Positions 10,893 through 23,405 of a DNA stretch of 64,000 nucleotides are shown here, one piece after another. Source of the DNA: Leptobrachium leishanense (taxonomy: Eukaryota > Chordata > Amphibia > Anura > Megophryidae); NCBI GenBank assembly GCA_009667805.1, contig CM019066.1, forward strand, positions 4,712,001 to 4,776,000, in the 5' to 3' direction. The position numbers and the translations under genes were made by a program. Numbering within the stretch: the first letter of the stretch is position 1; every line of letters starts with the position of its first letter. The notes under the pieces are model-generated. The model did no database searches and had not been told where the DNA came from. It saw nothing but the letters and a program-made list of their open reading frames with translations.

Positions 10893-11290
10893 TATCACCA
10901 CCACCCAGGAACGGGACACACCCTAACTCCGCAGCAGAACACCGATTCGCTGCGCCGTTGCGCCACCTTGAATCGGTATCTTGGGATACCGCAACCACCC
11001 CGAATCGGGACCTCGGCTGAGCGCCGTGCCTGCATTTGCCAGGAGACTCTACCGAACCGCGGTTCGCCACGCAGACCGTCTCCAGCCCTTCAATGGTCAG
11101 TAGATCCGCTGCTCGAGACGCCGAGTGCCGTGCACTCGGTAGTCGGGCGGATTTCCACCGTGGGTGCCCCATCTACTCCGGATCTCCACCGCCACACAGT
11201 CTTCTACCAAGCCGCTCGAGACGCCAGGTGCCGTGCCACTCGGTAGTCGGGCTTGGCCACACCAAAGAAGGGGGTCAGATAGAGCAGGAC
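10893..11290. repeat. GC-rich segment with a ~45-bp direct repeat
   Basis: GCTCGAGACGCC ... GTGCCGTGC ... ACTCGGTAGTCGGG occurs at about 11111-11158 and again at about 11213-11256. Open frames cross it on both strands without recognisable protein similarity. It may be the leader of the candidate LTR element upstream. Confidence 0.5.
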
Positions 11291-11805
11291 TGCAGGCGGA
11301 TACTCCATTCCGTCATACTTATTATATGTTTAAATATACTGAAATAAATCTATTATTAATATAAATACAGTATACTAAAATAAATTTAAATAATAGAATA
11401 CATTTATTATCAAAATAAATACATATAAATGTTGCCCTCTCTTCTATTTATCTTTTTTTTTGTATTGCAGGGAGGGGGAGAATCCCTGGTGGTAGAGGAG
11501 AAGGGGGCGGGGACAGCTGCTGGACCCTTTCAACCAGGCTGATATCCACCCGACATTAATGGTCCGACTGGCCGTAGGAGTGCAATACAAACTGTGCTTC
11601 CATTGAACACAAACCTCAAAGCATCACACCCACTGGGCTCTGGTGCTCAGTAAGTGAGACCGCCGGCGCTCTGATGATATGTCAGTAGAGCGCTTATGCT
11701 CTGACTCAGTGAGCCAAGCGCCATTGCATGAGATGCTTTGCGGTTTTCAGTATATGGAAGCTCAGATCACATTGCACTCTCATTGCCACCCAAATCACCA
11801 GGGAT
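11291..11805. other. No gene recognised
   Basis: AT-rich to 11470, then a moderately GC-rich stretch up to the target site of the large hAT. No terminal repeats or protein motifs seen. Confidence 0.5.
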
Positions 11806-12137
11806 GTGGGGATCAGGGCCGCCATCAGGGCATTACGCCCCATACAGCAGTAAGGGGCCTGGTGCCCGGGGGGGTCGCCGGGCCCCTTGCGCTGTGCACT
11901 GCTAATGATGGCGGCCGCTGCCCGCTGCCTGGCGCTGCGGCGCATGTTATTTCACTGGCCGGGCGGGCCAAGCAGCGTGCGTCTACTTCCAAGGCACGCT
12001 GCTTTGGCACCGCCCCCAGTCACGTGTGTGACGGCGCACACGTGACGCGCAGCGTCAAAAAAAAGCTGTGACGCCGCGCGGTTACAAGAAGAAGCAGGAA
12101 GATAGAAGCGGAGAAGAAGAGAAGAAGAGAAGAAAGG

Positions 12138-15100
12138 GTCCAGGCCCATCCCGGGGACCAGACTGGGCCCAGGCCCATCCCCAGGCACCAGGGCCCGGGG
12201 ACCAGACCGGGCCCATCCCCAGGCACCAGGGCCTGGGGTCCAGACCGGGCCCAGGCCCATCCCCAGCCTGCACCAGGGTGTGGGGACCAGACCGGGCCCA
12301 GGCCCATCCCCAGCCTGCACCAGGGCCCGGAGACCAGACCGGGTCCAGGCCCATCCCGGGGACCAGACCGCACCCAGGCCCATCCCCAGGCCCCAAGCCA
12401 ACCGGGGACCAGACCGGGCCCAGACCCATCCCGGGGACCGGGCCCAGACCCAGACTGGGCCCAGGCCCATCCCGGGGACCAGACCGGGCCCAGGCCCATC
12501 CCCAGGCACCAGGGACCAGACTGGGCCCAGGCCCATCCCCAGGCACCAGGGCCCGGGGACCAGACCGGGCCCAGGCCCATCCCCAGGCACCAGGGCCCGG
12601 GGACCAGACCGGGCCCAGGCCCATCCCCAGGCACCAGGGCCCGGGGACCAGACCGGGCCCAGGCCCATCCCCCGGCACCAGGGCCCGGGGACCAGACCGG
12701 GCCCAGGCCCATCCCCAGCCTGCACCAGGGCCCAGGGACCAGGCTGGGCCCAGGCCCATCCCCAGGCACCAGGGCCCAGGGACCAGACCGGGCCCAGGCC
12801 CATCCCCAGCCTGCACCAGGGCCCGGGGACCAGACCGGGCCCAGGCCCATCCACGGTTCCAGGCCCATCCCGGAGTCCAGACCGGGCCCAGGCCCATCCC
12901 GGGGACCGGGCCCAGACCCATCCCGGGGACCAGACCGGGCCCAGACCCATTCCGGGGACCAGACCGGGCCCAGACCCATTCCGGGGACCAGACCGGGCCC
13001 AGGCCCATCCCGGGGACCAGACCGGGCCCAGGCCCATCCCGGGGACCAGACCGCGCCCAGGCCCATCCCGGGGACCAGACCGGGCCCAGGCCCATCCCTA
13101 GGGCCCGGGGTCCAGACCGGGCCCAGGCCCATCCCAGGGACCAGACTGGGCCCAGGCCCATCCCCAGGCACCAGGGCCCGGGGACCAGACCGGCCCCAGG
13201 CCCATCCCCAGGCACCGCACCAGGGCCCGGGGACCAGACCGGGCCCAGGCCCATCCCCGGGTGCAGGCCCATCCCGGGGACCATACCGGGCCCAGGCCCA
13301 TCCCCAGGCACCAGGGCCCGGGGCCCAGACCGGGCCCAGGCCCCTCCCGGGGACCAGACCGCACCCAGGCCCATCCCCAGGCACCAGGGCCCAGGGACCA
13401 GACTGGGCCCAGGCCCATCCCCAGGTCCAGGCCCATCCCGGGACCAGACCGGGCCCAGGCCCATCCCCAGGCACCAAGGCCTGGGGACCAGACCGGGCCC
13501 AGGCCCATCCCCAGCCTGCACCAGGGCTCGGGGACCAGACCGGGCCCAGGCCCATCCCCAGCCTGCACCATGGCCCGGGGACCAGACCGGGCCCAGGCCC
13601 ATCCCCAGGCACCAGGGCCCGGGGTCCAGTCCGGGCCCAGGCCCATCCCCAGCCTGCACCAGGGCCTGGGGACCAGACCGGGCCCAGGCCCATCCCCAGC
13701 TTGCACCAGGGCCTGGGGACCAGACCGGGCCCAGGCCCATCCCCAGCCTGCACCAGGGCCCGGACACCAGGCCGGGTCCAGGCCCATCCCGGGGACCAGA
13801 CCGGGCCCAGACCCATCCCGGGGACCAGACCGGGCCCAGGCCCATCCCCAGGCACCAGGGCCCGGGGACCAGACCAGGCCCAGGCCCATCCCCAGGCACC
13901 AGGGCCCAGGGACCAGACCGGGCCCAGGCCCATCCCCAGCCTGCACCAGGGCCCGGGGACCAGACCGGGCCAAGGCCCATCCCCAGCCTGCACCAGGGCC
14001 CAGGGACCAGACTGGACCCAGGCCCATCCCCAGCCTGCACCAGGGCCCGGGGACCAGACCGGGCCAAGGCCCATCCCCAGCCTGCACCAGGGCCCGGGGA
14101 CCAGACCGGGCCCAGGCCCATCCCCAGCCTGCACCAGGGCCCGGGGACCAGACCGGGCCAAGGCCCATCCCCAGCCTGCACCAGGGACCAGACCGGGCCC
14201 AGGCCCATCCCCAGCCTGCACCAGGGCCCGGGGACCAGACCGGGCCCATCCCCGGTTCCAGGCCCATCCCGGGGTCCAGCCCGGGCCCAGGCCCATCCCG
14301 GGGACGGGGCCCAGACCCATCCCGGGGACCAGACCGGGCCCAGACCCATCCCAGGGACCAGACCAGGCCCAGGCCCATCCCGGGGACCAGACCGGGCCCA
14401 GGCCCATCCCCAGGGCCCAGGGTCCAGACCGGGCCCAGGCCCATCCCAGGGACCAGACTGGGCCCAGGCCCATCCCCAGGCACCAGGGCCTGAGGACCAG
14501 ACCGGCCCCAGGCCCATCCCCAGGCACCAGGGCCCGGGGACCAGACCGGGCCCAGGCCCATCCCTGGGTCCAGGCCCATCCCGGGGACCAGACCGGGCCC
14601 AGGCCCATCCCCAGGCACCAGGGCCCGGGGTCCAGACCGGGCCCAGGCCCATCCCGGGGACCAGACCGCACCCAGGCCCATCCCCGGGTCCAGGCCCATC
14701 CCGGGGACCAGACCGGGCCCGGGTCCAGGTCCATCCCCAGGCACCAGGGCCCAGGGACCAGACCGGGCCCAGGCCCATCCCCAGGTCCAGGCCCATCCCG
14801 GGTAACAGACCGGGCCCAGGCCCATCCCCAGGCACCAGGCCCCGGGGTCCAGACCGGGCCCAGGCCCATCCCAGGGACCAGACCGCACCCAGGCCCATCC
14901 ACAAGCCCCAAGCCAACCAGGGTCCAGACCGGGCCCAGGCCCATCCCCAAGCCAACCAGGGCCCGGGGTCCAGACCGGCCGGGTCCAGGCCCATCCCAGG
15001 GTCCAGACCGGGTCCGGGTCCAGGCCCATCCCGGGGTCCAGACCAGGCCCCAAGCCAACCAGGGCCCAGGCCCATCCCAGCCAGGCCCCAAGCCAACAAG

Positions 15101-15270
15101 GGCCTGGGCCCATCCCGGGGTCCGGGACCAGACTGGGCCCAGGCCCTGTTCCCAGGGCCTGCGCAAATTCCTGGAGCCCAGACCCCAAGGCCAGACCAGG
15201 CCCATTCCCCGGGCCCATTCCCCATGCCCAGACCGGGCCCATTCCCCAGGTCCACTCAGGGCTTTCAAAA
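12138..15270. repeat. GC-rich minisatellite, units of 29, 44 and 47 bp
   Basis: About 3.1 kb built from a core AGACCGGGCCCAGGCCCATC followed by one of three tails: a short one ending CCGGGGACC (29 bp), one with CCCAGGCACC (44 bp) and one with CCCAGCCTGCACC (47 bp). All three lengths leave remainder 2 on division by 3, so successive units rotate the reading frame, and stop codons are rare in every frame. This creates open frames of up to 1122 codons (plus, 12068-15436) and 1082 codons (minus, 12020-15268) rich in Pro/Gly/Arg or Trp/Gly. The long plus frame opens with GTG rather than ATG. I treat them as repeat artefacts. Confidence 0.95.
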
Positions 15271-15318
15271 TCCATTGTTAATAAAAGTAATAGATTGTTT
15301 CACAATTTCTTATTACAG

Positions 15319-15620
15319 TAGAGAGCAGCAGGAGGAAGCAGAACACAGAAGTGCGACATTTCAATCAACAGCGCCATCAACAGTGGTATGTAATTTTTTA
15401 AACATTTTATATTCTTCTGTTTATGTTAACTGTTAACCTGTTCCCTTACTGCTGTTCTCGAGTCTTTCCCAATTTTATTATTTTTTTTTTTTTACTTTTA
15501 CTTGTTTTGAGTAGGGAGTCTGGAACTGACGGACGCTTGTGACTGTGAAGCAGACATCCTGATTCTGAAGAGAGACTACAGAGCAGGTAGTGTTGGTTCC
15601 CATTGTAGAAGACTACATTG
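15319..15620 (+). other. Possible untranslated exons of the outer hAT transposase gene
   Basis: A candidate acceptor TTCTTATTACAG ends at 15318 and a donor CAGTG/GTATGT follows at 15386. A second T-rich acceptor ending GAGTAG (15514) is followed by a donor ATTG/GTGAGT at 15621. This gives two short exon-like segments, 15319-15385 and 15515-15620, between the minisatellite and the transposase start. The evidence is splice-consensus only. Confidence 0.35.
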
Positions 15621-15728
15621 GTGAGTAGATCCCTTTTTTTCTTTTTTGGCAGTTAATGTTTTAGGTCAAGTTGTTTATTTTATATTTGCTGTTGCATTTT
15701 GATTGCTCTTATAGCCTTTTGTATTTGT

Positions 15729-16060
15729 TGAATTGTCGTTGAATTTGTAAAGACAAGTATTTAATTGCATTTTTGAAATCGTTTTTTTTCGATTATTAAT
15801 ATATTTGAAAACTTCCTTAGTTTCAGTGTCTTATCTTTACTGTACGTACCTTTCCTTGTACGTGTTGAATTGTTGTTGAATTTGTAAAGACAAGTATTTA
15901 ATTGCATTTTTGAAATCGTTCTTGTTCGATTATTAATATATTTGAAAACTTCCTTAGTTTCAGTGTCTCATATCTTTACTGTACGTACCTTTCCTCGTAC
16001 GTTTTGAATTGTTATATTTGAAAAGTTTAGTATTTAATTGCACTTTCAAATTGTTCATGT
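15729..16060. repeat. ~138-bp tandem repeat, two and a half copies
   Basis: TTGAATTTGTAAAGACAAGT ... ATTAATATATTTGAAAACTT ... TACTGTACGTACC occurs at about 15729 and 15867, with a partial third copy from about 16003. It lies in the non-coding leader of the outer hAT. Confidence 0.85.
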
Positions 16061-16164
16061 AAATTTATTATTGTTTGTGTGGGTGGTTTTTGGAGTACGG
16101 TTTGGCATGTTTTCTTGTTAAAATAAACCACCATATTTCTGTGGTCTCTATCAAAACTTTCAAC

Positions 16165-17747
16165 ATGTATCAACATAAATCTGGATCACAGAAGAGAAAG
16201 GAGAAGAGAGAACGGGAGGAAGAAGAGAAAAAGTTGAAAAACCAAAGTGCCTTATACAGGTTTTTCAAGAAGCCGAAATCCACAGAGAATGTCGCGATCC
16301 AGTGTATTGACCCTTCTGGAGAAGTCCGCCAAGAGACGGAAGAGATTGCAACATGCAGCACATCTGAAGCCACTCACCCGGTTCCTGAAGCAAATGAAAA
16401 TCTCCAAGGATTAGAAGGTGGATCTACATTCATTGAAACAACAGTGGAAGAACCTGATTGGAAGGATCCGGCGACTTGGCCAGATGTACTTCATGACAAA
16501 GACAAAGAGAGAATAGTGACCTGTGGCTTAAGGAAAGAAGCGGAACTCAAGGAAATGATTACCAGTATGGGAAAAGATTCTGAAAAAAAGTTATTTAGTG
16601 AATTTCTCCTGTATGCAAAATCTATAAATGGACGTGAAAAGCAAATACGGGACTGGCTGAGGTGGAGCCCCAGCAAGCATGTATTGTACTGTGTGACATG
16701 CTTGGCATTCTCTTCTGATCGTGGCAAAGCTAGCAGTTTTCTTTGTAGAAAAGAAGGGTTTGATCCATCTAAAAACAAGTGGCATGTTTTATACAATAGG
16801 CTGCCAGAACATGAACACTCAATTAGTCACAAAGAACACTATTGGAGTTGGAGAAAGCGTCAAATGTCTATTGCAGGCCATGGTGTGGATTCTGAAATGT
16901 AGAAGAATCTGGACAGTGAAAAGAAGAAATTTGCAGGTTTATTAGAAAGACTTCTGAAGGTGACTCTATTTTTGGCATCAAGAAATCTAGCATTTAGGGG
17001 AAGCTCTCAGCGAGTTGGAGATCTGCACAATGGCAATTTTCTTGGTGTGCTGGAAACGATAGCAGACTATGATCCACTGTTGCAAGAACATTTGGAAAAG
17101 CCAAGAGAGTGGAGAGTGGTGGAGAAAAGCCAAGAGAGTGGACGCAAATTGCATGCTCATTATTTATCTTGGGCAACGCAAAATGAGTTTATAAACATTT
17201 GTGGAAAACGTGTTTTGGACACCATTCATGCTGAAAGGGAAAAGGCGATTTATTTTTCTGTGATTTGCGTTGCAACACCAGACATTTCACACATAGAACA
17301 AAATGTAATTGTTCTACGCTACATCAGCAGAGATCCAGGAAGTGAAGAGTGGGTTATTCAAGAAAGATTTGTGGAATTTTTTGACTTGTGCCAAAAGACT
17401 GGAGCAGAAATAGCTGAAAAACTCCTCTTAAGACTGACTGAACATGGTATCAATGTTGAAGATTGCAGAGGTCAAGGATTTGACAATGGTGCAAATATGT
17501 CGGGGAAAAATAAAGGCGTCCGAGCTCACATACAAAAGAAATATCCCAATGCTATATTTTCTCCTTGTGCTTCCCATTCTTTAAATCTTGTGGGTGTACA
17601 TGCAGTATCATGCTGCCTTGATGTGTACACATTTTTTGGATATGTTAATCGTCTGTATGTGTTTTTCAGTGGAAGTCCTGAGAGGTGGAATATTTTGAAG
17701 GATGAGACTGGAATTTCTTTGCATGCCTTAAGTGACACCAGATGGAG
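16165..17747 (+). pseudogene. Outer hAT transposase, N-terminal and catalytic part (TTF finger, DUF4371-like)
   Basis: Starting at ATG 16165 (MYQHKSGSQKRKEK) the frame encodes a Lys/Glu-rich N-terminus, a FF(K)KP motif, and a TTF-type zinc-finger region (YCVTCLAFSSD ... FDPSKNKWHVLYNR ... HEHSISHKEH). The hAT catalytic region then follows (CGKRVLDTIHAE, GQGFDNGANMSG, PCASHSLNLVGVHA, SDTRWS). This arrangement is that of ZMYM1-like/DUF4371 hAT transposases. One in-frame TAG (16900-16902) interrupts it after the finger. At DTRWS the frame is cut by the inner hAT, and the remainder is at 27707-28683. The gene is inactive. Confidence 0.88.
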
Positions 17748-18194
17748 CCCAAGAGTAGGGATGAGCTGTTCGGGTTCGGACGGTTCGGGGTTCGACCCGA
17801 ACTTAGCCTGTTCGAGTAGATCGCGAAAAACACCGAACATTTCCGGGTGTTCGCCGCATGTTCGACCACAATGCATTTTCCCATTGTCCTGAAGCTCCTA
17901 ATTGGCTACAGCCTTGCACCTGACCACAGGTCTGGTGCAAGACTGGTTCAACACTATGCCAATCACCACTCAGAGTCCTGATTGGTCAAATTTTGGCCAA
18001 TCATGGGCTCACAGAGCTAAGTCCCGCAGCACACTATATAATGTTTCCACGCGCCGATTCTGCACGCATTTCAGAGGAGATTTCAAAGGAGATAGTTGTG
18101 TCTTGTTACTGCCGGTCTGCCACGCTACTAGGGGGTCTGGGGGGGTCTCATTTCTACCAAATATCAGGGAATTTAGGTGATGTGTGTCTTGTCA

Positions 18195-20090
18195 CTGTGC
18201 CAGCAAGTTTTTTTGGGGTTTACAACTTTCTTTAAAACATTTGTGAATTAAGGTGATTTTTCTGGGTCTTGTCACTGTGCCAGCAAGTCTTTTTGGGTCT
18301 CATTTCTACCAAATATCAGGGAATTTATGTGATGTGTGTCTTGTCACTGTGCCAGCAATTTTTTTGGGGTTTACAACTTTAAAACATTCGTGAATTGAGG
18401 TGATCTTCTGGGTCTTGTCACTGTGCCAGCAAATCTTTTTGGGGCTCACTAATTTCTTTAAAACATTTGTGAATTAAGGTGATCTGTGTCTCGTCACACA
18501 GCCAGCAAGTTTTTTGGGGCTCACTAATTTCTTTAAAACATTTGTGAATTAAAGTGATCTGTGTCTCGTCACACAGCCAGCAAGTTTTTTTGGGGCTCAC
18601 TAATTTCTTTAAAACATTTGTGAATTAAGGTGATCTGTGTCTTGTCACACAAACATTATCACGCACTATTTTGGGGCTCACTAATTCCTTTAAAACATTT
18701 GTGAATTAAGGTGATCTGTGTCTCGTCACACAAACAGTACCACGCATTATTTTGGGGCTCACTAATTTCTTTAAAACATTTGTGAATTAAGGTGATCTGT
18801 GTCTCGTCACACAGCCAGCAAGTTTTTTTGGGGCTCACTAATTTCTTTAAAACATTTGTGAATTAAGGTGATCTGTGTCTTGTCACACAAACAGTACCAC
18901 ACATTATTTTGGGGCTCACTAATTTCTTTAAAACATTTGTGAATTAAGGTGATCTGTGTCTCGTCACACAAACAGTACCACGCATTATTTTGGGGCTCAC
19001 TAATTTCTTTAAAACATTTGTGAATTAAGGTGATCTGTGTCTCGTCACACAGCCAGCACGTTTTTTGGGGCTCACTAATTTCTTTAAAACATTTGTGAAT
19101 TAAGGTGATCTGTGTCTCGTCACACAGCCAGCAAGTTTTTTTGGGGCTCACTAATTTCTTTAAAACATTTGGTGAATTCTGTGTCTGTCACACAAACAGT
19201 ACCACGCATTATTTTGGGGCTCACTAATTTCTTAAAACATTTGTGAATTAAGGTGATCTGTGTCTCGTCACACAAACAGTACCACGCATTATTTTGGGGC
19301 TCACTAATTTCTTTAAAACATTTGTGAATTAAGGTGATCTGTGTCTCGTCACACAAACAGTACCACGCATTATTTTGGGGTTCACTAATTTCTTTAACAA
19401 TTTGTGAATTAAGGTGATCTGTGTCTCGTCACACAGCCAGCAAGTTTTTTGGGGCTCACTAATTTCTTTAAAACATTTGTGAATAAAGGTGATTCTGTGT
19501 CTCGTCACACAGCCAGCAAGTTTTTTTGGGGCTCACTAATTTCTTTAAAACATTTGTGAATTAAGGTGATCTGTGTCTTGTCACAAAAACAGTACCACGC
19601 ATTATTTTGGGGCTCACTAATTTCTTTAAAACATTTGTGAATTAAGGTGATCTGTGTCTCATCACACAAACAGTACCACACATTATTTTGGGGCTCACTA
19701 ATTTCTTTAAAACATTTGTGAATTAAGGTGATCTGTGTCTTGTCACACAAACAGTACCACGCATTATTTTGGGGCTCACTAATTTCTTTAAAACATTTGT
19801 GAATTAAGGTGATCTGTGTCTCGTCACACAAACAGTACCACGCATTATTTTGGGGCTCACTAATTTCTTTAAAACATTTGTGAATTAAGGTGATCTGTGT
19901 CTCGACACAAACAGTACTACGCATTATTTTGAGGCTCACTAATTTCTTTAAAACATTTGTGAATTAAGGTGATCTGTGTCTCGTCACACATCCAGTACCA
20001 CGCTGTATTTTGGGGCTCACTAATTTCTACAAAACATTTGTGAATTGAGGTGATCTGTCTCTTGCAACTGGCTGCCAGCTATCTGTGTCT
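18195..20090. repeat. Satellite of 75-76 and 81-bp units, about 24 copies
   Basis: Unit: TTTAAAACATTTGTGAATTA, then AGGTGATCTGTGTCTCGTCA, then either CACAAACAGTACCACGC (81 bp) or CACAGCCAGCAAG (about 76 bp), then GGGGCTCACTAATTTC. The two unit types are intermingled. The common 81-bp unit is a multiple of three, which produces repetitive minus-strand frames (ISEPQNNAWYCLCDETQ and so on). These are not genes. Confidence 0.95.
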
Positions 20091-20174
20091 CACTGAGTTA
20101 TACCAGAGTTCTTTAAATCTTTATACCAGAGTTGAATCAGAGTTCTGTAAATATTAATCTATGTATCACTCACC

Positions 20175-23100
20175 ATGTCTGAAAGAACAAAAAGGACAGG
20201 CAGATGCTCCCAGACACAGATAAGAGGGCAAGCAGCCCCTGTGTCGGGAGGCTGTGCCTCTGGTCGTGGTGGACGTGGTGCATCCTCTGCAGAGGCACGC
20301 TTGTCCTTTATAACTGGTGCTGGTCTTCTTAACCTGCAGCAACATAGAGAGGATTTGGTGGATTGGCTAGCCAGGCCATCCTCATCCTCCGAGTCCTCTG
20401 CCAGCCAGGCTTCTAGTGCTTTACAGTCCACCTCAGCTGCCAAAGCATCTAATGCAGCCTCCATGTCCACAGCTACTCCTGCCGTAGCCTCGCTATCACA
20501 CACGGAGGAGTCAGCTGAATTGTTTGACTACAATGAGAGTGACATGCTGCTTGAGGATGCGCAGCAAGTACAGTGCTCTGATTCAATCTCTGAGGTTTAG
20601 CAAGGGAGTATAATCAACCTAGACGAAGGGGTGCCAGTGATGACACACAAATAACTGGCACTCATGTTGCCCCAGCAGCTGCAGCATACTGCCAAGTTGG
20701 CTCCAGTGACGAGGAGATAGGGGGTGAAGATGACATTGATGATGAGGTCACTGACTCCACCTGGGTGCCAGATCGAACTGAGGAATCAAGTGAGGAGGAG
20801 GGGGAGGAGGAGGAGGCACAGCAAACACGAGGCACAACATCCTCTGTGACCAACCGTAGCACTAGCCAGTCCAAGCCCTCACATGTCAGAGCTGCTCCGG
20901 TGCAGAGCGCTGTTGTCTCAAAGAACACATGCAGGAACTCTGCTGTCTGGGAGTTCTTTAAGAAATGTGCAGCAGACCCCACCGTTGCTATTTGTAATCT
21001 ATGTCAGAGGAGGCTGAAGCGTGGGATAAACACCGGACACTTGGGTACCACGTGCTTGAGGCGACATATGAACAATTGCCACACATCCCGTTGGCGCAAA
21101 ACTTTGCGTAGGTCCTCCTCCTCCTCATCTGTCTCTACCCACACTGTATGTCCTGGCATGTCATTGCCTACAACCTCCACCGACAGGGATAATGCTACAG
21201 TAATGGATGTACCAGCAGGTCCTTCCTCACAATGTGACATCATCCCAGTAGTTGAAGATTTACGCAGTCAGATTAAGTTGCCGCAGCTGCTGCAGCGAAA
21301 GAAAAAATATAGTCCCAACCATCCCCAAGCACAGCGTCTAAATGCCAGCTTAGCAAAATTACTCGCATTGCAGCTGCTGCCTTTCCAGCTGGTGGACTCT
21401 GTTCCCTTCTGTGAATTTGCTGAATGTGCTGTACCACAGTGGCAGGTTCCAAAACGCCATTACTTTTCACGCAAGGCCATTCCAGCACTATACCAGCACG
21501 TGGAAGACAATGTTATCCAGTCATTGGGAAAGGCAGTCAGCAGCAAGGTGCATGTCACTTTAGACACATGGTCCAGCAAGCATGGACAGGGTCGTTACAT
21601 TTCCTTCCCGGCACACTGGGTAACTCTGATTGCAGCTGGGAGGGATCCAAGACGGGGCTCTGTGCTGGAGCTTGTTCATCCACCACGCCTCCAGAAAGCT
21701 GCTTGTATGAGGTCTGTCTGCTCCACCACCACCACCTCTTCCTCCTCCTCCTCCTCCTCCTCATTCTCTGTCTGGCGAAGTGGCAGTTAAACCGACGCCT
21801 GACAGGGTCTACGCAATGGCTCAAGCAAAAAGATGCCATACTGTGCTTGAGCTGGTTTGTTTAGGGGACAGGAGCCACACCGGGTCAGAAATTTTGTCAG
21901 CTCTGCAGGGGCAGGTGAAGAGATGGTTAACACCATGCCAGCAAGCTGGGAATGATCGTCTGCAATAGTTGTAGCAACCTTCTCTCCGCCCTACGCAAGG
22001 GTAAATTGACGCATGTACCATGCCTAGCACACGTCCTAAATCTGGTGGTACAGCGTTTCCTAACCAAGTACCCAGGGCTGCCAGAGCTTCTCATCTAGGC
22101 CAGAAAAGTCTGCAGCCACTTCAGACGGTCATTCCCAGCAAGCGTTCGCCTGGCAGAAATTCAAAGAGAATTCCACCTTCCCACAAACCGTCTGATCTGT
22201 GACATGCCCACCATGTGGAACTCGACATTAGCAATGCTGCAGCGTCTGCACAAGCAGCAGAGGGCCATCAACGAGTACCTGTGTGAGTATGGCACAAGGA
22301 CACAAGGACAGGTTCAGGTCAACTTGTTTTTTGTTCCCCCCACAGTGGCTGATGTTCAAGGATGCATGCACTGTACTGTCACCATTTGAGGAGGCAATGA
22401 GGATGGTGAGCAGGGACAGTGCATGCATCAGTGACACAATTCCTTTAGTGTTCCTGCTGGAGCACACTCTGCGGGGAATTATAGATGTGGCTCTAGAGGC
22501 AGAGCAGCGGGAGGAAGAGGAGGCCTTCCCTAGCTCTCAAGGCCCCAGTCTTTCCGCAGACAGCATTCCAGCGGGTCCTACTCAGATCAGACAGGAGGAG
22601 GAGGACTATTTAATAAGTAGTGGGGGCATTGAAGGTGGGGATTCCTCAAGGGAGGGTTTTGTGTGCCCAGAAACAGAAGGGCTTGTGCGTGGCTTGGAGG
22701 AGGAAGTGCATGATACGGTCATCCTCATTGACCAGGAAGACTCGGCAGCAAATACCACCTCCAACCTACGCTGCATGGGCTCCCTAATGATGCAAAGCCT
22801 GCTAAAGGACCCCAGGATTCGTGCTATCAAGGAGAGGGATCATTACTGGTTGGCAACCCTTCTTGATCCACGATACAAGGGGAAAGTTGCAGAGCTCATC
22901 CTGCCCGCACAGAGGGAGCACAGGATGAAAAAACTTGAGGACGCTCTAAAGCGACACTTGTGTAACACCTTTCCAGGCACTGGTAGATTACCAAGTGCTG
23001 ACACACCGTGCTTCTGAGGCTGTGGGTGATCAGAGGAATAGCGGTGAAGACCAGGGCCGCTTGACTGATGCTTTTTTAAAATTTTTTTAGTCCACGATGC

Positions 23101-23405
23101 CCAAGGACGTCAAATGTAGGCACCCATTGCCAGCGTCTTCACCATATGGTGCAGGACTACCTAGGGGCAAGGGCAGACCTGGATACCTTTCCAGCAGATG
23201 ATCCACTGGCTTACTGGGTGTTGAGATTGGATCACTGGCCAGAATTTAGCCAATATGCTATGCAGCTACTAGGTTGCCCTTCATCTAGCGTGCTTTCCGA
23301 AAGGACGTTCAGTGCCGCTGGAGGTTTTGTCACAGACAAAAGAGTGCGTCTGTCCACCGACTCTGTAGACCGGCTGACATTTATAAAAATGAAGCAAAAG
23401 AAGGT
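20175..23405 (+). pseudogene. BED-finger hAT transposase of the inner element (decayed)
   Basis: ATG at 20175 opens a Ser-rich N-terminus that stops at 20598-20600. The next frame has an acidic stretch and a BED zinc finger (VWEFFKKCA, AICNLCQRR, TTCLRRHMNNCH). It continues into the catalytic fold (VHVTLDTWSSKHGQGRYISF with the first Asp). Later pieces in shifting frames supply LVCLGDRSHTGSEIL, CLAHVLNLV, MPTMWNSTLAMLQRL and ATLLDPRYKGK. From 23146 comes the C-terminal hAT dimerisation region (DPLAYWVLRLDHWPEF, SSSVLSERTFSAAGGFV). At least five frame breaks or stops separate the parts (about 20600, 21790, 21967, 22320, 23020). This is the transposase expected to have moved this hAT family. 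Confidence 0.9.

Noticed and set aside
10842..11347. GC-rich overlapping frames of about 100-130 codons on both strands
   Set aside because: No recognisable motif, and they overlap a direct repeat next to a candidate LTR; shadows are more likely.
12020..15436. Open frames of 1122, 1082, 1057 and 725 codons, Pro/Gly/Arg-rich or Trp/Gly-rich, on both strands
   Set aside because: All run through the 29/44/47-bp minisatellite in every frame. The longest plus frame has no ATG at its start, and the proteins follow the DNA repeat only.
16165..17747. Possible host ZMYM1-like gene
   Set aside because: It is interrupted by a stop, continues after a nested insertion and is bracketed by hAT ends; transposon origin is simpler.
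18418..19939. Minus-strand frames with repeated ISEPQNNAWYCLCDETQ
   Set aside because: The satellite unit length is a multiple of three and happens to lack stops in this frame; there is no start context or flanking coding sequence.
18195..20090. Regular repeats with two alternating spacers, superficially CRISPR-like
   Set aside because: The variable parts are only two recurring types, not unique spacers, and the setting is a vertebrate transposon.
20765..21790. Possible host ZBED gene with a BED finger
   Set aside because: It has several stops and frameshifts and lies inside hAT termini with a target duplication, so it is the element's own decayed transposase.
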